NCBI GenBank assembly: GCA_027623325.1
Contig: JAQBXY010000011.1
Location: 21,687-85,686, forward strand
Origin: Gemmatimonadota bacterium
GTDB taxonomy: Bacteria; Gemmatimonadota; Gemmatimonadetes; Longimicrobiales; Gaopeijiaceae
Length of the DNA: 64,000 bases
Reading direction: 5' to 3'
Shown here: positions 1 through 8,567 of the stretch, in pieces
Layout: every line of letters begins with the position of its first letter
How positions within the stretch are numbered: position 1 is the stretch's first letter
Made by a program: the position numbers and the translations under genes
The notes under the pieces: model-generated
What the model saw: only the letters and a program-made list of their open reading frames with translations
What the model was told of the DNA's origin: nothing
Databases searched by the model: none

Positions 1-310
1 CGGCCGTCGAAAAGACGGTCTGGAACAACGCGCCGCCGATTCCGGAGAGGAAATACAGCCAGAGGAACGCTCGCGATCCGAGCCGAGACTCCAGGCGAGG
101 CCCGAAGAAGAAGAGGCCGAGCATGTTGAAGAAGAGGTGCCCCATGCCCCCGTGCAGGAACATGTACGTGATCGCGGTCCAAGGCCGGAATAGCGCCGTC
201 GGCGGGTAGAACCAAAGCTCGCGAACGAGACCCGGGCTCGACGACGTGATAAGAAACACCACCACGTTCGTGATGAGAAGTCGTTGTACCCACGGAGTCA
301 GTGCGCCCAT
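1..310 (-). CDS. Rhomboid family intramembrane serine protease, N-terminal part
   Basis: The gene runs off the left edge; 103 residues are visible. They show a first transmembrane segment (about residues 10-22), then the rhomboid loop and helix with HGGMGHLFFNM at residues 53-63, and the start of another hydrophobic helix. Rhomboids cleave transmembrane substrates inside the membrane. The catalytic GxSG serine and the second histidine would lie beyond the window, so activity cannot be judged. The ATG start gives the usual short cytoplasmic N-terminus. Family assignment rests on the HGGxxHLxxNM signature. Confidence 0.85.
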   Translation of the reverse strand, partial: MGALTPWVQRLLITNVVVFLITSSSPGLVRELWFYPPTALFRPWTAITYMFLHGGMGHLFFNMLGLFFFGPRLESRLGSRAFLWLYFLSGIGGALFQTVFSTA

Positions 311-345
311 GTGGAAGCCCTACCCCGACCGCCCCCCGAAGTGTT

Positions 346-3087
346 TCAAGATCCCCCGCCCTTCTTGTCCTCCTCCTTGTCCTCCTCGGGAGCGGTCCAA
401 AAGTCGTCGTTAGCAGGCGTGACCGAGGCTACGGCAGACGAATAGAGCGCGGCGTTGAAGAGCACCTTGAAGGTCCCGAAGGGCTGACCGCGCCACTGCG
501 GCTTCATGCCGAGTAGCACGACACGTCCTTCGCCGTGCTTCACGTCGAGGGCGGCCGCGTACCCGCTGACGTGCTCTTCCCCGAGGTAGTAGCCGGACAG
601 GAGCGGTGAGCCGTTCTCGCCGTACTTGGCCAGCACGTTGCCCTCGAAGCCCTCCTCAGTGGTGAACACCGGGCTCCCCCCGACGAACACCTTCGCCTGC
701 GCCGGCATGCCGCTCATGACCGGGTGCGAGGGATCGACCGTCACTCCGATGACGGCTCCACCGGCGAAGAATTCGTCGCGCTCGAGGTCGCCGACCACAT
801 CGCGCACAGGCAGGTGAAGTTGCTCGATCGCAAACGTGCTCGATCCGTTCAACGTCACGAGCGTGCCGCCCGCACGAACGAAGGCGTCCAACTCACGCAC
901 CCCCTCGGCCCCGATGCCTCCGGTGTAACGCGCCGGCACGGAGCCGTTCGCGAAGCCATTCAGGATGGCGCCTCCGCCGATGTCGGCGAGCACGATGACG
1001 TCATAACGGGAGCGCAGATCGCCGGCTCGGATGTCCGCGTTGTAGACGCTCGTGAAGCCGAAGTCGTACATCTCGAACAGCCAGCGCGTCCAGCCTTCGT
1101 CCGCCGAGGCGTTCCACGGCCGGTACAGTCCGGTTCGCGGCCGCACGACCGCACTTCCGGTCACGGCGCCAGCACCCGCCCGCAGGCGGAGATCGGTAAC
1201 CAGTTGGCTCCGTTGCCCGTCGGATAGCCCCGACACGATCCACGAACCCGACGTACCGGACGCACCCTCCTCGGTCGCCGCGGTTCCGGGCGCGAAGGTG
1301 ACGCGTCCGCCCAGCGACCACGCCCGATTGAGCGCCTTGAAGCTGTTGTTCTGAGACGGGTCGAGAATCAGCCCTGCACCGCTTCCGGAGATCCGGCCCG
1401 CGGGTGGCACGATGGCGCGCGCGACCGGGTGGCTGTCGAAGCCGACGTCGGGCGGTGAGTCCCAAGGTTGGGCATCACCCACGGCGTTCCAGGGAAGCGG
1501 CGTCTCCGAGAGGTCTCGCAGAGCGCTCCGTACGTCGGCGCCGAGCGGCGTCCGTGCTTCGACGACGCGCAGGTCGAACTGATACGGAAGCGTCCACCCC
1601 GAAACGTCGTAAGGCTGCTCCGGAGGGCCCTCAGGATATTCGCGCAAATCGGGATAGTCCTGCACAGCGAAGAGCTGCCTCACGAAGTTCGCGTTGGGCT
1701 GATCCATGGGGATCACCCACGTTCCGGCCTCGTGCCGCACGCCATCCAACGTGACCGGCGCAGTGAGGCTCTTCACGTCGATGCCGTTGAAGGCGAGGCG
1801 GCGCAGCATCTCGGGTGCGGCCGTCGGATCGCGCTGGTCGGGAGAGATGAAGAAGCCGTAGGGAGGACCCGCGCGGTACTGCTCGGTCACGTCGCGGGCC
1901 GCGCGATAGCGGTTGAAGAGAAGGTCGTTCTTGTACTTGGCCGCGACGTCGAGGACCGAGACGGATGCGGTCAGCATATACGCCACGGCATCTCCGACCC
2001 GCCACCAGCCCCCTTCCCACGGCGACGCGTAAAGCGACTGCGGCCTCAGAGCGCGCTGGTCCTGCGGGAAGTCGTTGATGGTGTAGAAGTGCGGCGTCGC
2101 ATAGCGGTAGAGCCCGGTCTCGGTCAGGAAGGACGCGATGTTGTGGAAGTTGTTCGCGTGGTCCATGAAGCCGGGATACCAGTTGTCGAAACCGCTGCCC
2201 ATATGGACCGCACCCTTCTGGCCACGTTCCTCGAGCGCCTGCGCCATGGCCATGCCCATGAGGTTGACGGTCCGCCACATGAGCGGGTGCACGTTCGGGC
2301 TGATGGGCTCGGCGAACGGCGGAATCCAGATTCGCGTCGGGAAAGGCGACGATTGGTGGTGATTGTAGATGATCTGTGGTTCCCAGAACCGGTCCACGCT
2401 CGTGATGACCCGGGACTCGATCTGGTTGATCATGTAGCCGTCGCGGTTGTTGTCGTGACCGATGTACTTCTGGTACAGGAAGGGCGCGCCGGCGACCTCG
2501 AAGGGTGTGCCCAGATTCGAGTAATACCAGTCCGAGATGAGCGTTTGACCGTCCGGGTTGATGCTGAACCAAAGCACGAGAATCACGTCGTCCAGAATCG
2601 CCGCGATTTCAGGATCGGCATCCCCCGTGACGAGGTCGTACGCGAGCTGGATCGTGTGCTGAGCGTGCGCGACTTCGCTCGCGTGCATCCCGCCATCGAT
2701 GTGCACGATCGCCTTGCCTTCGCGAGCGAGTGCACGCGCCCGCTCGTCCGTCAGGTCCGGCGCCGGATAGGCAAGCTGGTGCGCGATGCTCCGGTAGTGT
2801 TCGGCGTTCGCGAGGTTCTCCGCCGACGAGATGATCGCGACATACCACGGACGGCCGAAGCTGGTCGTGCCTACCTCACGGAGTTCGAGGCGGTCCGAGG
2901 CCGCATCGAGCCGCTGGAAGTAGTCGAGAGACTGCTCGTAGTTCGCCAGCTCGAAGTCCGACCCAACCCGGTAGCCGAGCACCGACTCAGGGGTCGGGAT
3001 CTGGGCCGAAGCCGGTGGCGGGCCCCCAAGGAGGAGGGCGAGCGCCGTGGTGGCCGTTGCCAGGGGAAGGCGAAGAGAAAGGCGCAT
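346..3087 (-). CDS. Secreted M14-family zinc carboxypeptidase, large form
   Basis: A 913-residue exported peptidase. A Sec signal peptide occupies residues 1 to about 29 (hydrophobic run ending in ASA). The M14 zinc motif HASE lies at 135-138, followed by a conserved NPDG segment, a GHDNNRDG segment, an NHH segment that probably holds the third zinc ligand, and an LTETG segment matching the catalytic glutamate region. The C-terminal third resembles a glutamine-amidotransferase-like fold often attached to these large M14 proteins. I chose the internal ATG because it places the signal peptide at the N-terminus; an upstream extension is arginine-rich and unlikely. It has a paralogue about 30 kb away. 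Likely role: periplasmic or extracellular peptide degradation. Confidence 0.88.
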   Translation of the reverse strand: MRLSLRLPLATATTALALLLGGPPPASAQIPTPESVLGYRVGSDFELANYEQSLDYFQRLDAASDRLELREVGTTSFGRPWYVAIISSAENLANAEHYRSIAHQLAYPAPDLTDERARALAREGKAIVHIDGGMHASEVAHAQHTIQLAYDLVTGDADPEIAAILDDVILVLWFSINPDGQTLISDWYYSNLGTPFEVAGAPFLYQKYIGHDNNRDGYMINQIESRVITSVDRFWEPQIIYNHHQSSPFPTRIWIPPFAEPISPNVHPLMWRTVNLMGMAMAQALEERGQKGAVHMGSGFDNWYPGFMDHANNFHNIASFLTETGLYRYATPHFYTINDFPQDQRALRPQSLYASPWEGGWWRVGDAVAYMLTASVSVLDVAAKYKNDLLFNRYRAARDVTEQYRAGPPYGFFISPDQRDPTAAPEMLRRLAFNGIDVKSLTAPVTLDGVRHEAGTWVIPMDQPNANFVRQLFAVQDYPDLREYPEGPPEQPYDVSGWTLPYQFDLRVVEARTPLGADVRSALRDLSETPLPWNAVGDAQPWDSPPDVGFDSHPVARAIVPPAGRISGSGAGLILDPSQNNSFKALNRAWSLGGRVTFAPGTAATEEGASGTSGSWIVSGLSDGQRSQLVTDLRLRAGAGAVTGSAVVRPRTGLYRPWNASADEGWTRWLFEMYDFGFTSVYNADIRAGDLRSRYDVIVLADIGGGAILNGFANGSVPARYTGGIGAEGVRELDAFVRAGGTLVTLNGSSTFAIEQLHLPVRDVVGDLERDEFFAGGAVIGVTVDPSHPVMSGMPAQAKVFVGGSPVFTTEEGFEGNVLAKYGENGSPLLSGYYLGEEHVSGYAAALDVKHGEGRVVLLGMKPQWRGQPFGTFKVLFNAALYSSAVASVTPANDDFWTAPEEDKEEDKKGGGS

Positions 3088-3269
3088 CGGACGAATCCGG
3101 AGGTCGAGGTTTTCCCGAAAGGTCGAGCAAAGTGCACGTCTTCCGGGGTTGGGGCCACCCCGCTCCGCAGCCTGATGCGTGCCCGCGCCTTCACCACCCT
3201 TTCGGCGCACGCTCGCGATCGGGACCCGAGTCGCGCGGCCCACGGGTGAGTCAGGCGCTCTTCCTCCCG

Positions 3270-4718
3270 TTAGACCGCGCAGCAGGACAGCATCTTCACG
3301 TCCTTGTCGAACGTGAGTGCCGCCAGCTTGATACCTTCCGAGTGCGTCAGGTACGGATGCAGCATCGAGGTAATATCGTCGATCGTGAGCCCGAAGCGGA
3401 TGGCCATGGCAGGCTCCATGATCATTTCCCCCGCCTCGGGGGCGAGGATGTGAGCGCCCACGATACGCCGCGTCGCTGCGTCGGCGAGCAGCTTGATGAA
3501 GCCACGGGTGTCGCGGGCGGCCAGCGCACGAGGTACGTGCTCGAGGGGCAAGGTGGACACCAGCAGGGTGATCCCCCGCGCTTTCGCCTCCTCCTCGGTC
3601 AGGCCAACAAATGCGACACCCGGGTCGGTAAACGTCACCTGCGGCAGGACCGACAGGTCGAGCGAATCGTCCGCCCCCAACGCATTGTCCGCAGCTAGAC
3701 TGCCCGCCTTGGCCGCGACGTATACGTGCATGGGACCCCCGGTGACATCCCCCGCTGCGAAGACCCCGGGCCTCGTCGTTCGTTGGCCGGCATCGACCAC
3801 GATTTGACCGTGAGGTCCGATCTGGACGCCCGCGGCCTCGAGGCCCATGCCCGCTGTGTTGGCCCGGCGGCCGGATGCGACCAACAGCGCAACGACCTCC
3901 ACAGAGTCGCTCGAGCCCGCCGCGGTGGACATCAGAATCCTCCGCCCCGTCGCTGTCCGTTCGACGGCTGTGACGGCGACACCGGTGCGTACGTCGATCC
4001 CTTCTTCGCGCAGAAAACGAGTCAGCTCCGCGCTCACATCAGGGTCCCCCTTCGACAACACGCGCGACCGCGCCAGCACCGTGACTCGGACACCGAGACG
4101 CGCGTACGCTTGCGCCAGCTCCAATCCCACGGACCCGGCGCCCAGCACCGCGAGCGAAGCCGGCAGCTCCGCGATGTCGAGCAATGCAGTGCTATCCAGA
4201 AAACCGGACTCCTCCAGGCCGGGCACGTCGGGGATCCAGGGAGAGGATCCCGTCGCGATCATGACCGCGTCGGCCCTGACCGCCGTCCCGTCGGCGAGGT
4301 GCAAGCACCCGTTTTCATTTAGGACGCCCCGCCCCTGGACAAGCGTGATCTCTGGGTAGGCGGCGAGAACGTCTTCGTATTTCGCTTTTCGAAGCGCCAA
4401 CACGAGATCGTCCTTACCGGCGCGCACACGGCTCCAATCGACGGGGTCGGCAGAAACGGCGATCCCGTCGAACGGATGAAACGCACGTCGGTGCTGCGCC
4501 TCGCCCGCCCGGATGAGCGTTTTCGAAGGTACGCATCCGACATTTACGCACGTGCCGCCGATCGTGCCCTCCTGCACCATCACCACGCGTGCGCCCGATT
4601 CCACCGCGCGGATCGCGGCCGCAAACCCGGCCGACCCGCCCCCAAGGACTGCTAGCGTACGACCGGCTGGGCGCCCGTTGTCGATCGGATCCGGCGGGCC
4701 GCAGTCGCTGTAACTCAC
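3270..4718 (-). CDS. merA: Mercuric reductase MerA (no N-terminal HMA domain)
   Basis: MerA reduces Hg(II) to volatile Hg(0) with NADPH in the cytoplasm. The 482 residues carry an N-terminal FAD-binding GGGSAGFAAA motif, the redox-active disulfide GGTCVNVGCVPSKT, an NAD(P)H-binding GAGSVGLELA motif, a GDVTGGP FAD segment, and the diagnostic C-terminal vicinal pair in LSCCAV that delivers mercury to the active site. The N-terminal HMA domain of many MerA proteins is absent; a separate MerP-like protein is encoded immediately upstream. The start is a GTG that overlaps the stop of the upstream gene by 4 bp (GTGA), which implies translational coupling. It is the last gene of the merR-merT-merP-merA operon. 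Confidence 0.95.
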   Translation of the reverse strand: MSYSDCGPPDPIDNGRPAGRTLAVLGGGSAGFAAAIRAVESGARVVMVQEGTIGGTCVNVGCVPSKTLIRAGEAQHRRAFHPFDGIAVSADPVDWSRVRAGKDDLVLALRKAKYEDVLAAYPEITLVQGRGVLNENGCLHLADGTAVRADAVMIATGSSPWIPDVPGLEESGFLDSTALLDIAELPASLAVLGAGSVGLELAQAYARLGVRVTVLARSRVLSKGDPDVSAELTRFLREEGIDVRTGVAVTAVERTATGRRILMSTAAGSSDSVEVVALLVASGRRANTAGMGLEAAGVQIGPHGQIVVDAGQRTTRPGVFAAGDVTGGPMHVYVAAKAGSLAADNALGADDSLDLSVLPQVTFTDPGVAFVGLTEEEAKARGITLLVSTLPLEHVPRALAARDTRGFIKLLADAATRRIVGAHILAPEAGEMIMEPAMAIRFGLTIDDITSMLHPYLTHSEGIKLAALTFDKDVKMLSCCAV

Positions 4719-5104
4719 GGCTGACGACCGTCCCCGCCGCTCACTCGCACCTGTGCTGTGTACTCGGTCAACCGCTGCAGCTCCGCAATGAACGCCTCCG
4801 GCGACGTCAGCGTGCTGTCGAAGGTCACGAAGCCTTCCCCGAGCGGGTACGAAAACGTCGCATCCCGGACACCTTCAACACGTTCCACGGCCACACGGGC
4901 CGCTGTGGCACAGCCTTCTCACGTCATGCCTGTGACGTCGAGCGCCACCGTCGTGAAGTGGCCGCCCACGTCGGCCATGCTCGCCGCCATCTCGCTGTGC
5001 TCCCTCGCCGCATGATCCATGTCGGCGTCGTCGTGGCGCGGGATCTGGAGGAGGATTCCACCTCCGATCACCAGTGCCACAGCGGACCATTGTTTCCAAC
5101 CCAT
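4715..5104 (-). CDS. merP: MerP-like mercury-binding selenoprotein (in-frame UGA = Sec62)
   Basis: Read through one UGA (4919-4921), this is a 129-residue protein: an N-terminal membrane anchor or signal (residues 6-20), a His/Asp/Met-rich linker (23-44), then a heavy-metal-associated (HMA) domain. The metal motif reads GMT-U-EGC, with UGA exactly replacing the first cysteine of GMTCxxC (Sec62, Cys65). Downstream of the UGA the frame stays open, continues as a normal HMA fold (ARVAVERVEGV and onward), and ends with a TGA that overlaps the merA GTG start. A bacterial SECIS-like hairpin follows the UGA. MerP binds Hg(II) in the periplasm and hands it to MerT; a selenolate would bind mercury even more tightly. 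Without readthrough the product lacks the metal site. The alternative, a Cys-to-stop mutation, is less likely. Confidence 0.85.
4890..4909 (-). promoter_or_regulatory. Candidate bSECIS element of the merP-like gene
   Basis: In the mRNA, nine bases after the UGA, GCCACA pairs perfectly with UGUGGC (6 bp) around an 8-base loop GCGGCCCG. The loop starts 16 bases after the UGA and its first base is G. This fits the described bacterial SECIS pattern: UGA-to-loop spacing of about 16-37 bases and a G among the first two loop bases. It lies inside the coding sequence, as bacterial SECIS elements do. No folding program was run. Confidence 0.65.
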
Positions 5105-5118
5105 TCGATCTCTCCTCC

Positions 5119-5463
5119 TTAGAAGACGAGCGTCTGCCAGCTCGGGAATGTCGCGAAGGTCACGGCGACAGCCGTCGCGACCCACAGAGTGACCTTCATG
5201 CGCTTGCGAACGGCGGGATCGGCACAAGATCTCCCCACCTCGCAGGCTGCCTTTTCCTCTCGGTCGAGCTGCCAAGAGCCGAACACCAGAAACGCTGCCG
5301 TCACAATCAGAAAATAGGGGCGTAGCGGCTCGAAGGCAGATAGGCCCGCACTAGAGACGCCCAGGCTGGCCGCAACTACCGGCCCACCGCAACACAGAGC
5401 AGAGCCAGCCGCAGCGGAGACGCCGCCTACGCTGTTCAGCGTCGTTTTCATCAGTTCCCTCAC
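5119..5463 (-). CDS. merT: MerT-like mercuric ion transport membrane protein
   Basis: A small inner-membrane protein of about 114 residues with three hydrophobic segments. A CCGGP motif lies in the first helix, in the position of the vicinal cysteines of MerT, followed by a FEPLRPYFLIVTAAFL segment typical of MerT. A cytoplasmic loop with two further cysteines (CEVGRSC) corresponds to the second MerT cysteine pair. MerT passes Hg(II) from MerP across the membrane to MerA. It sits 14 bp upstream of the merP-like gene. The start is uncertain: GTG 5463 has GGAGG five bases upstream, ATG 5451 is also possible, and the frame extends to GTG 5469. Confidence 0.85.
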   Translation of the reverse strand: MRELMKTTLNSVGGVSAAAGSALCCGGPVVAASLGVSSAGLSAFEPLRPYFLIVTAAFLVFGSWQLDREEKAACEVGRSCADPAVRKRMKVTLWVATAVAVTFATFPSWQTLVF

Positions 5464-5484
5464 ATTCACCTCCCTAGGTTCCGG

Positions 5485-5898
5485 CTACGACCGTTCGTCG
5501 AGCTCTTCGAGGATGGGACAGTCGCTGGTCGGCTGTCGGGCCTCGCACTTGTCGACGAGCCGGCGCAGCGAAGCACCGATCCTTTTCAGATCGACGATCT
5601 TCGCGTCCACCTGTTCCAGTTTCTCCCGCGCGCGCACTTCCACGGGGCCGCACGCCGACACTTCGTCGACCCGAAGCGCCAGCAGTTCCGCGACTTCACT
5701 CAAGGTGAAACCAAGTTCCTGCGCCCGTCGGATGAACCGGAGCCGTTGCACGGACTCCTGTGGATAACGCCGGTAACCCGCCGGTGAGCGTGGGGGGGCG
5801 TCGATGAGACCCTTGTTCTCGTAGAACCGGATCGTTTCGCGCCCCACGTCCGCAGCACCCGCTAGCGCGCCGATCGTGAGCGTCTCGTCGTGTGACAT
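5485..5898 (-). CDS. merR: MerR mercury-responsive transcriptional regulator
   Basis: A 137-residue MerR-family regulator. The N-terminal winged helix-turn-helix includes ETIRFYENKGLI and the GYRRY wing, followed by the long dimerisation helix. Cys83, Cys118 and Cys127 match, with a one-residue offset, the three Hg(II)-binding cysteines of classical MerR (Cys82, 117, 126). That makes mercury the inferred inducer rather than copper or zinc. It is the first gene of the mer operon and is co-directional with merT, so one promoter probably serves both regulator and resistance genes. The predicted -10 lies only about seven bases before the ATG, suggesting a leaderless transcript. Confidence 0.92.
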   Translation of the reverse strand: MSHDETLTIGALAGAADVGRETIRFYENKGLIDAPPRSPAGYRRYPQESVQRLRFIRRAQELGFTLSEVAELLALRVDEVSACGPVEVRAREKLEQVDAKIVDLKRIGASLRRLVDKCEARQPTSDCPILEELDERS

Positions 5899-5904
5899 GG
5901 TCGA

Positions 5905-5935
5905 AAGTAAACCCTGTAGTGTGGTACAGGGTCAA
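5905..5935 (-). promoter_or_regulatory. MerR-type promoter/operator of the mer operon
   Basis: On the minus strand there is a -35 box TTGACC (5930-5935), a 19-bp spacer, and a weak -10 TTACTT (5905-5910). The perfect dyad ACCCTGTA-N6-TACAGGGT (5911-5932) covers most of the spacer. The overlong 19-bp spacer with a centred dyad is the hallmark of MerR-controlled promoters, in which MerR underwinds DNA to activate. The divergent flavoprotein gene at 6069 may share this control region. Confidence 0.85.
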
Positions 5936-6068
5936 GGGCCGGTGGCCGTGATGACGCCTGGGAACCGGACGGCGATCTTCCGACTTCCCCTCGCGCAGGC
6001 GCGAGCTACTTTGCCCGACCCTCTCGAGTGCGCTGACCCCCTCCCCCAATGCCCACGGAACGCAGTCC

Positions 6069-7460
6069 ATGACCCCCACGAATCCGGAACGCATGGACGC
6101 GATCATCATCGGGACCGGTCAGGGCGGAAAGCCACTGGCAGGCGCTCTGGCAGAAGCGGGGTGGAACTGTGCGGTGATCGAGCGCGACCGGATCGGCGGG
6201 ACGTGTGTGATTCGGGGTTGTACGCCCACGAAGACGATGGTCGCCAGCGCGAGGATCGCCCATCTGGCCCGAAGGGCGAGCGACTACGGCATCGGCACGG
6301 GTGAGGTCACCGTCGACCTCTCGACGGTGCGGAAACGAAAACGCGACATCGTCGACGCGTGGAGCGCGGGCAGCCGAAAGGGGCTGGAGCGTCATCCGAC
6401 GCTCGATCTGATTCTCGGCACGGCGCGATTCACGGCACCTGGTACGGTCGAAGTGGATCTGAACGACGGTGGCGTGCGCACGCTCACGTCGGATCACATC
6501 TTCATCAACGTGGGCGCACGAAATCGAATCCCCGACATCGCGGGACTCGAGGCGGTCGACTTCCTCGATTCGACTTCGATCATGGAACTCGACAGCGTCC
6601 CCGGACACCTGATCGTCCTCGGAGGCGGATTCATCGGGCTCGAGTTCGGGCAGATGTTCCGCCGGTTTGGCGCCGAGGTCACCGTCGTCGACCATTCGGG
6701 CATCGCCGGGCGCGAGGACTCGGACATCTCGGAAGCGATTGAGAAGATCCTTCGAGGGGAGGGCATCGAGATCGTGTACCCCGCAGTGCCTCACACCGTG
6801 GCCTCGATCAACGGCGGCGTAGAAGTCACCGTGGAAAGCGGTGGGCAGGAGCGGGTCCTCCGGGGAAGTCACCTGCTGGTCGCCGTCGGGATCGTACCGA
6901 ACAGCGACACGCTCAATCTGAGCTCGGCCGGAATCGCCGTCGGAGAACGTGGCGAGATTCTGGTGGACGACCGGTGCCAGACCAACGTTCCCGGCGTGTG
7001 GGCCCTCGGCGATGTCACGGGCGCTCCCCCCTTCACTCATACGGCGTACGACGACTACCGCATCATCGCCAATAACGTCCTCGAAGGCGGCGACGCCTCC
7101 CGGAATGGGCGAATCCTTTCCTACGCCGTCTTCATCGATCCCCAGCTGGGTCGCGTGGGCTTGTCCGAGCGCGACGCCGAGGCAGCGGGACTGAACTACC
7201 GCGTCGCGAAACTCCCCATGAGTCGCGTGGCACGCGCCATCGAGATGGACGAAACCCGAGGGTTCATGAAAGCCGTCGTGGACGCTGACACCGACGAGAT
7301 CCTCGGGGCCGCGATCCTGGGGATCGAAGGCGGTGAGGTCGTCACCGTGTTACAAGTGGCGATGATGGGCGGGCTTCCCTGGACAGCCCTGCGCGATGCC
7401 ATGATCGCCCACCCGACCCTTTCCGAGTCGCTGAACAATCTCTTCATGACCTTGAAGTAG
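6069..7460 (+). CDS. MerA-like FAD-dependent pyridine nucleotide-disulfide oxidoreductase
   Basis: A 463-residue class I flavoprotein disulfide reductase. It has an FAD-binding GTGQGGKPLA motif near the N-terminus, a redox-active disulfide in GGTCVIRGCTPTKT, an NAD(P)H-binding GGGFIGLEFG motif, a GDVTGAPPFTH segment and a C-terminal dimerisation domain with AHPTLSE. It lacks the C-terminal cysteine pair of true MerA and ends in NLFMTLK, so mercuric reductase activity should not be assumed. It lies divergent from the mer operon and may be co-regulated. The substrate is unknown. The start at 6069 is the longest; ATG 6093 is also plausible. Confidence 0.85.
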   Translation: MTPTNPERMDAIIIGTGQGGKPLAGALAEAGWNCAVIERDRIGGTCVIRGCTPTKTMVASARIAHLARRASDYGIGTGEVTVDLSTVRKRKRDIVDAWSAGSRKGLERHPTLDLILGTARFTAPGTVEVDLNDGGVRTLTSDHIFINVGARNRIPDIAGLEAVDFLDSTSIMELDSVPGHLIVLGGGFIGLEFGQMFRRFGAEVTVVDHSGIAGREDSDISEAIEKILRGEGIEIVYPAVPHTVASINGGVEVTVESGGQERVLRGSHLLVAVGIVPNSDTLNLSSAGIAVGERGEILVDDRCQTNVPGVWALGDVTGAPPFTHTAYDDYRIIANNVLEGGDASRNGRILSYAVFIDPQLGRVGLSERDAEAAGLNYRVAKLPMSRVARAIEMDETRGFMKAVVDADTDEILGAAILGIEGGEVVTVLQVAMMGGLPWTALRDAMIAHPTLSESLNNLFMTLK

Positions 7461-7488
7461 CCTTGAAGCCGTCGCTGAGGATGGGAGC

Positions 7489-7953
7489 ATGAACGCCAGC
7501 AAACTCGTGGAGTGCGTCCGGCAGACGGTCCTCATGTCCGGGTATCTCGGCTCGATCGGCTTCGCCTTTCCGGCAGCCATGGGGGCGTGGGCGGCGACTC
7601 TCGAGGATGAGCCACGCTTCAACGGCCGGCCCGTCGTGAGCATCTCCGGCGATGGAGGCTTCGGTCAGTACATGGCGGAACTCACCACCGCGGTGAAATA
7701 CAACATGAACATCACGCACGTTCTGTTGAACAACGAAGAGCTGGGCAAGATCTCAAAAGAGCAGCGTTCGGCGGAGCTCGACGTGTGGCAGACATCGCTG
7801 ATCAACCCGAACTTCGCGCAGTACGCGGACAACTGCGGCGCCCTGGGCATCCGCGTCGAGCGCGACGCCGACCTGGAGGGCGCGCTCGTCAAGGCTCTCT
7901 CTCACAACGGCCCTGCCCTGGTCGAGATTCTCACGGACGCAGCCCTGATCTGA
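7489..7953 (+). pseudogene. C-terminal remnant of a thiamine-diphosphate-dependent enzyme
   Basis: The 154 residues match only the C-terminal ThDP-binding domain of the pyruvate oxidase/acetolactate synthase type. They include LMSGYLGSIGFAFPAAMGAW, then SGDGGFGQY, the GDG half of the ThDP/Mg motif, with LLNNEELGKIS as the NN half. Family members are about 550 residues long. The N-terminal and central domains are missing, and only 28 bp separate this frame from the preceding gene, so it is a deletion remnant rather than a hidden longer gene. It could in principle still be translated from the internal ATG. Confidence 0.75.
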
Positions 7954-8096
7954 AGCGCGGTTGTCGCGACTTCCTGCACGGACAGTGCCCGCCCGGGGAA
8001 CCCGACCGTGCGCCCAAGGCCTTCCTCTGTGTGAACGCTGATCACGAGCCGCGAGCTAGCTACGAGGCTGGAGCCGCGGCGCAAGAGGAGTGACTC

Positions 8097-8525
8097 ATGA
8101 ACATCAACTTCGGACGGATGGCTCTCGGTGGCGTCGCAGGGACCATCGCTATGACGGTCGTGGGGCTATTTGGAGCCCCAATGATGGGCATGCCCCCCAT
8201 GAATCCCGCCGAGATGTTGGCCGGGGCGATGGGTGGCAACATGGCGCTCGGCTGGGCCGGCCACTTCATGATCGGAATCACTCTCGCCGCCGCTTACGCG
8301 GCAGTGGCTGCCTCGATGATCCCCGGGCCCCCTCCCATCCGCGGTGCGGTCTTCAGTTTGGCACCTTGGCTGGCCGCCCAGCTGATGGTCATGCCCATGA
8401 TGGGGATGCCGCTCTTCTCGGGTTCGATGGCGATGGCGATGGGCTCACTGGTCGGGCACATCGTATACGGCGCCGTCCTGGGAGCGATCTACGGAGAGCC
8501 TGCCGCGTCCGCAGCTGCGGCGTAG
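8097..8525 (+). CDS. Small methionine-rich multi-pass membrane protein
   Basis: A 142-residue protein with about four hydrophobic helices, rich in Met, Gly and Ala. It has MMGMPPMNP and MPMMGMP segments between helices, and is similar in style to small DUF-type membrane proteins found near metal-resistance genes. The function is unknown. The SD sequence AGAGGAG lies upstream of the ATG. A perfect 11-bp hairpin follows the stop codon. The methionine clusters could bind soft metals, but that is conjecture. Confidence 0.7.
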   Translation: MNINFGRMALGGVAGTIAMTVVGLFGAPMMGMPPMNPAEMLAGAMGGNMALGWAGHFMIGITLAAAYAAVAASMIPGPPPIRGAVFSLAPWLAAQLMVMPMMGMPLFSGSMAMAMGSLVGHIVYGAVLGAIYGEPAASAAAA

Positions 8526-8537
8526 CGCCTGGTGAGG

Positions 8538-8566
8538 GACCGACCTCCCATAGGTGGAGGTCGGTC
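8538..8566. terminator. Bidirectional terminator-like hairpin
   Basis: GACCGACCTCC and GGAGGTCGGTC form a perfect 11-bp stem around a 7-base loop, between a plus-strand gene and a minus-strand remnant that converge here. There is no strong T-tract on either side. Confidence 0.6.
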
Positions 8567-8567
8567 T

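Noticed and set aside
1468..3249. Long open frame (593 codons) antisense to the first M14 peptidase
   Set aside because: Arg/Val/His-rich shadow of a GC-rich gene; no SD, no domain, and the opposite strand has full M14 motifs.
7489..7953. ThDP fragment as a complete gene hidden by a Sec codon
   Set aside because: There are only 28 bp between it and the previous gene, so the missing 400 residues cannot be upstream.
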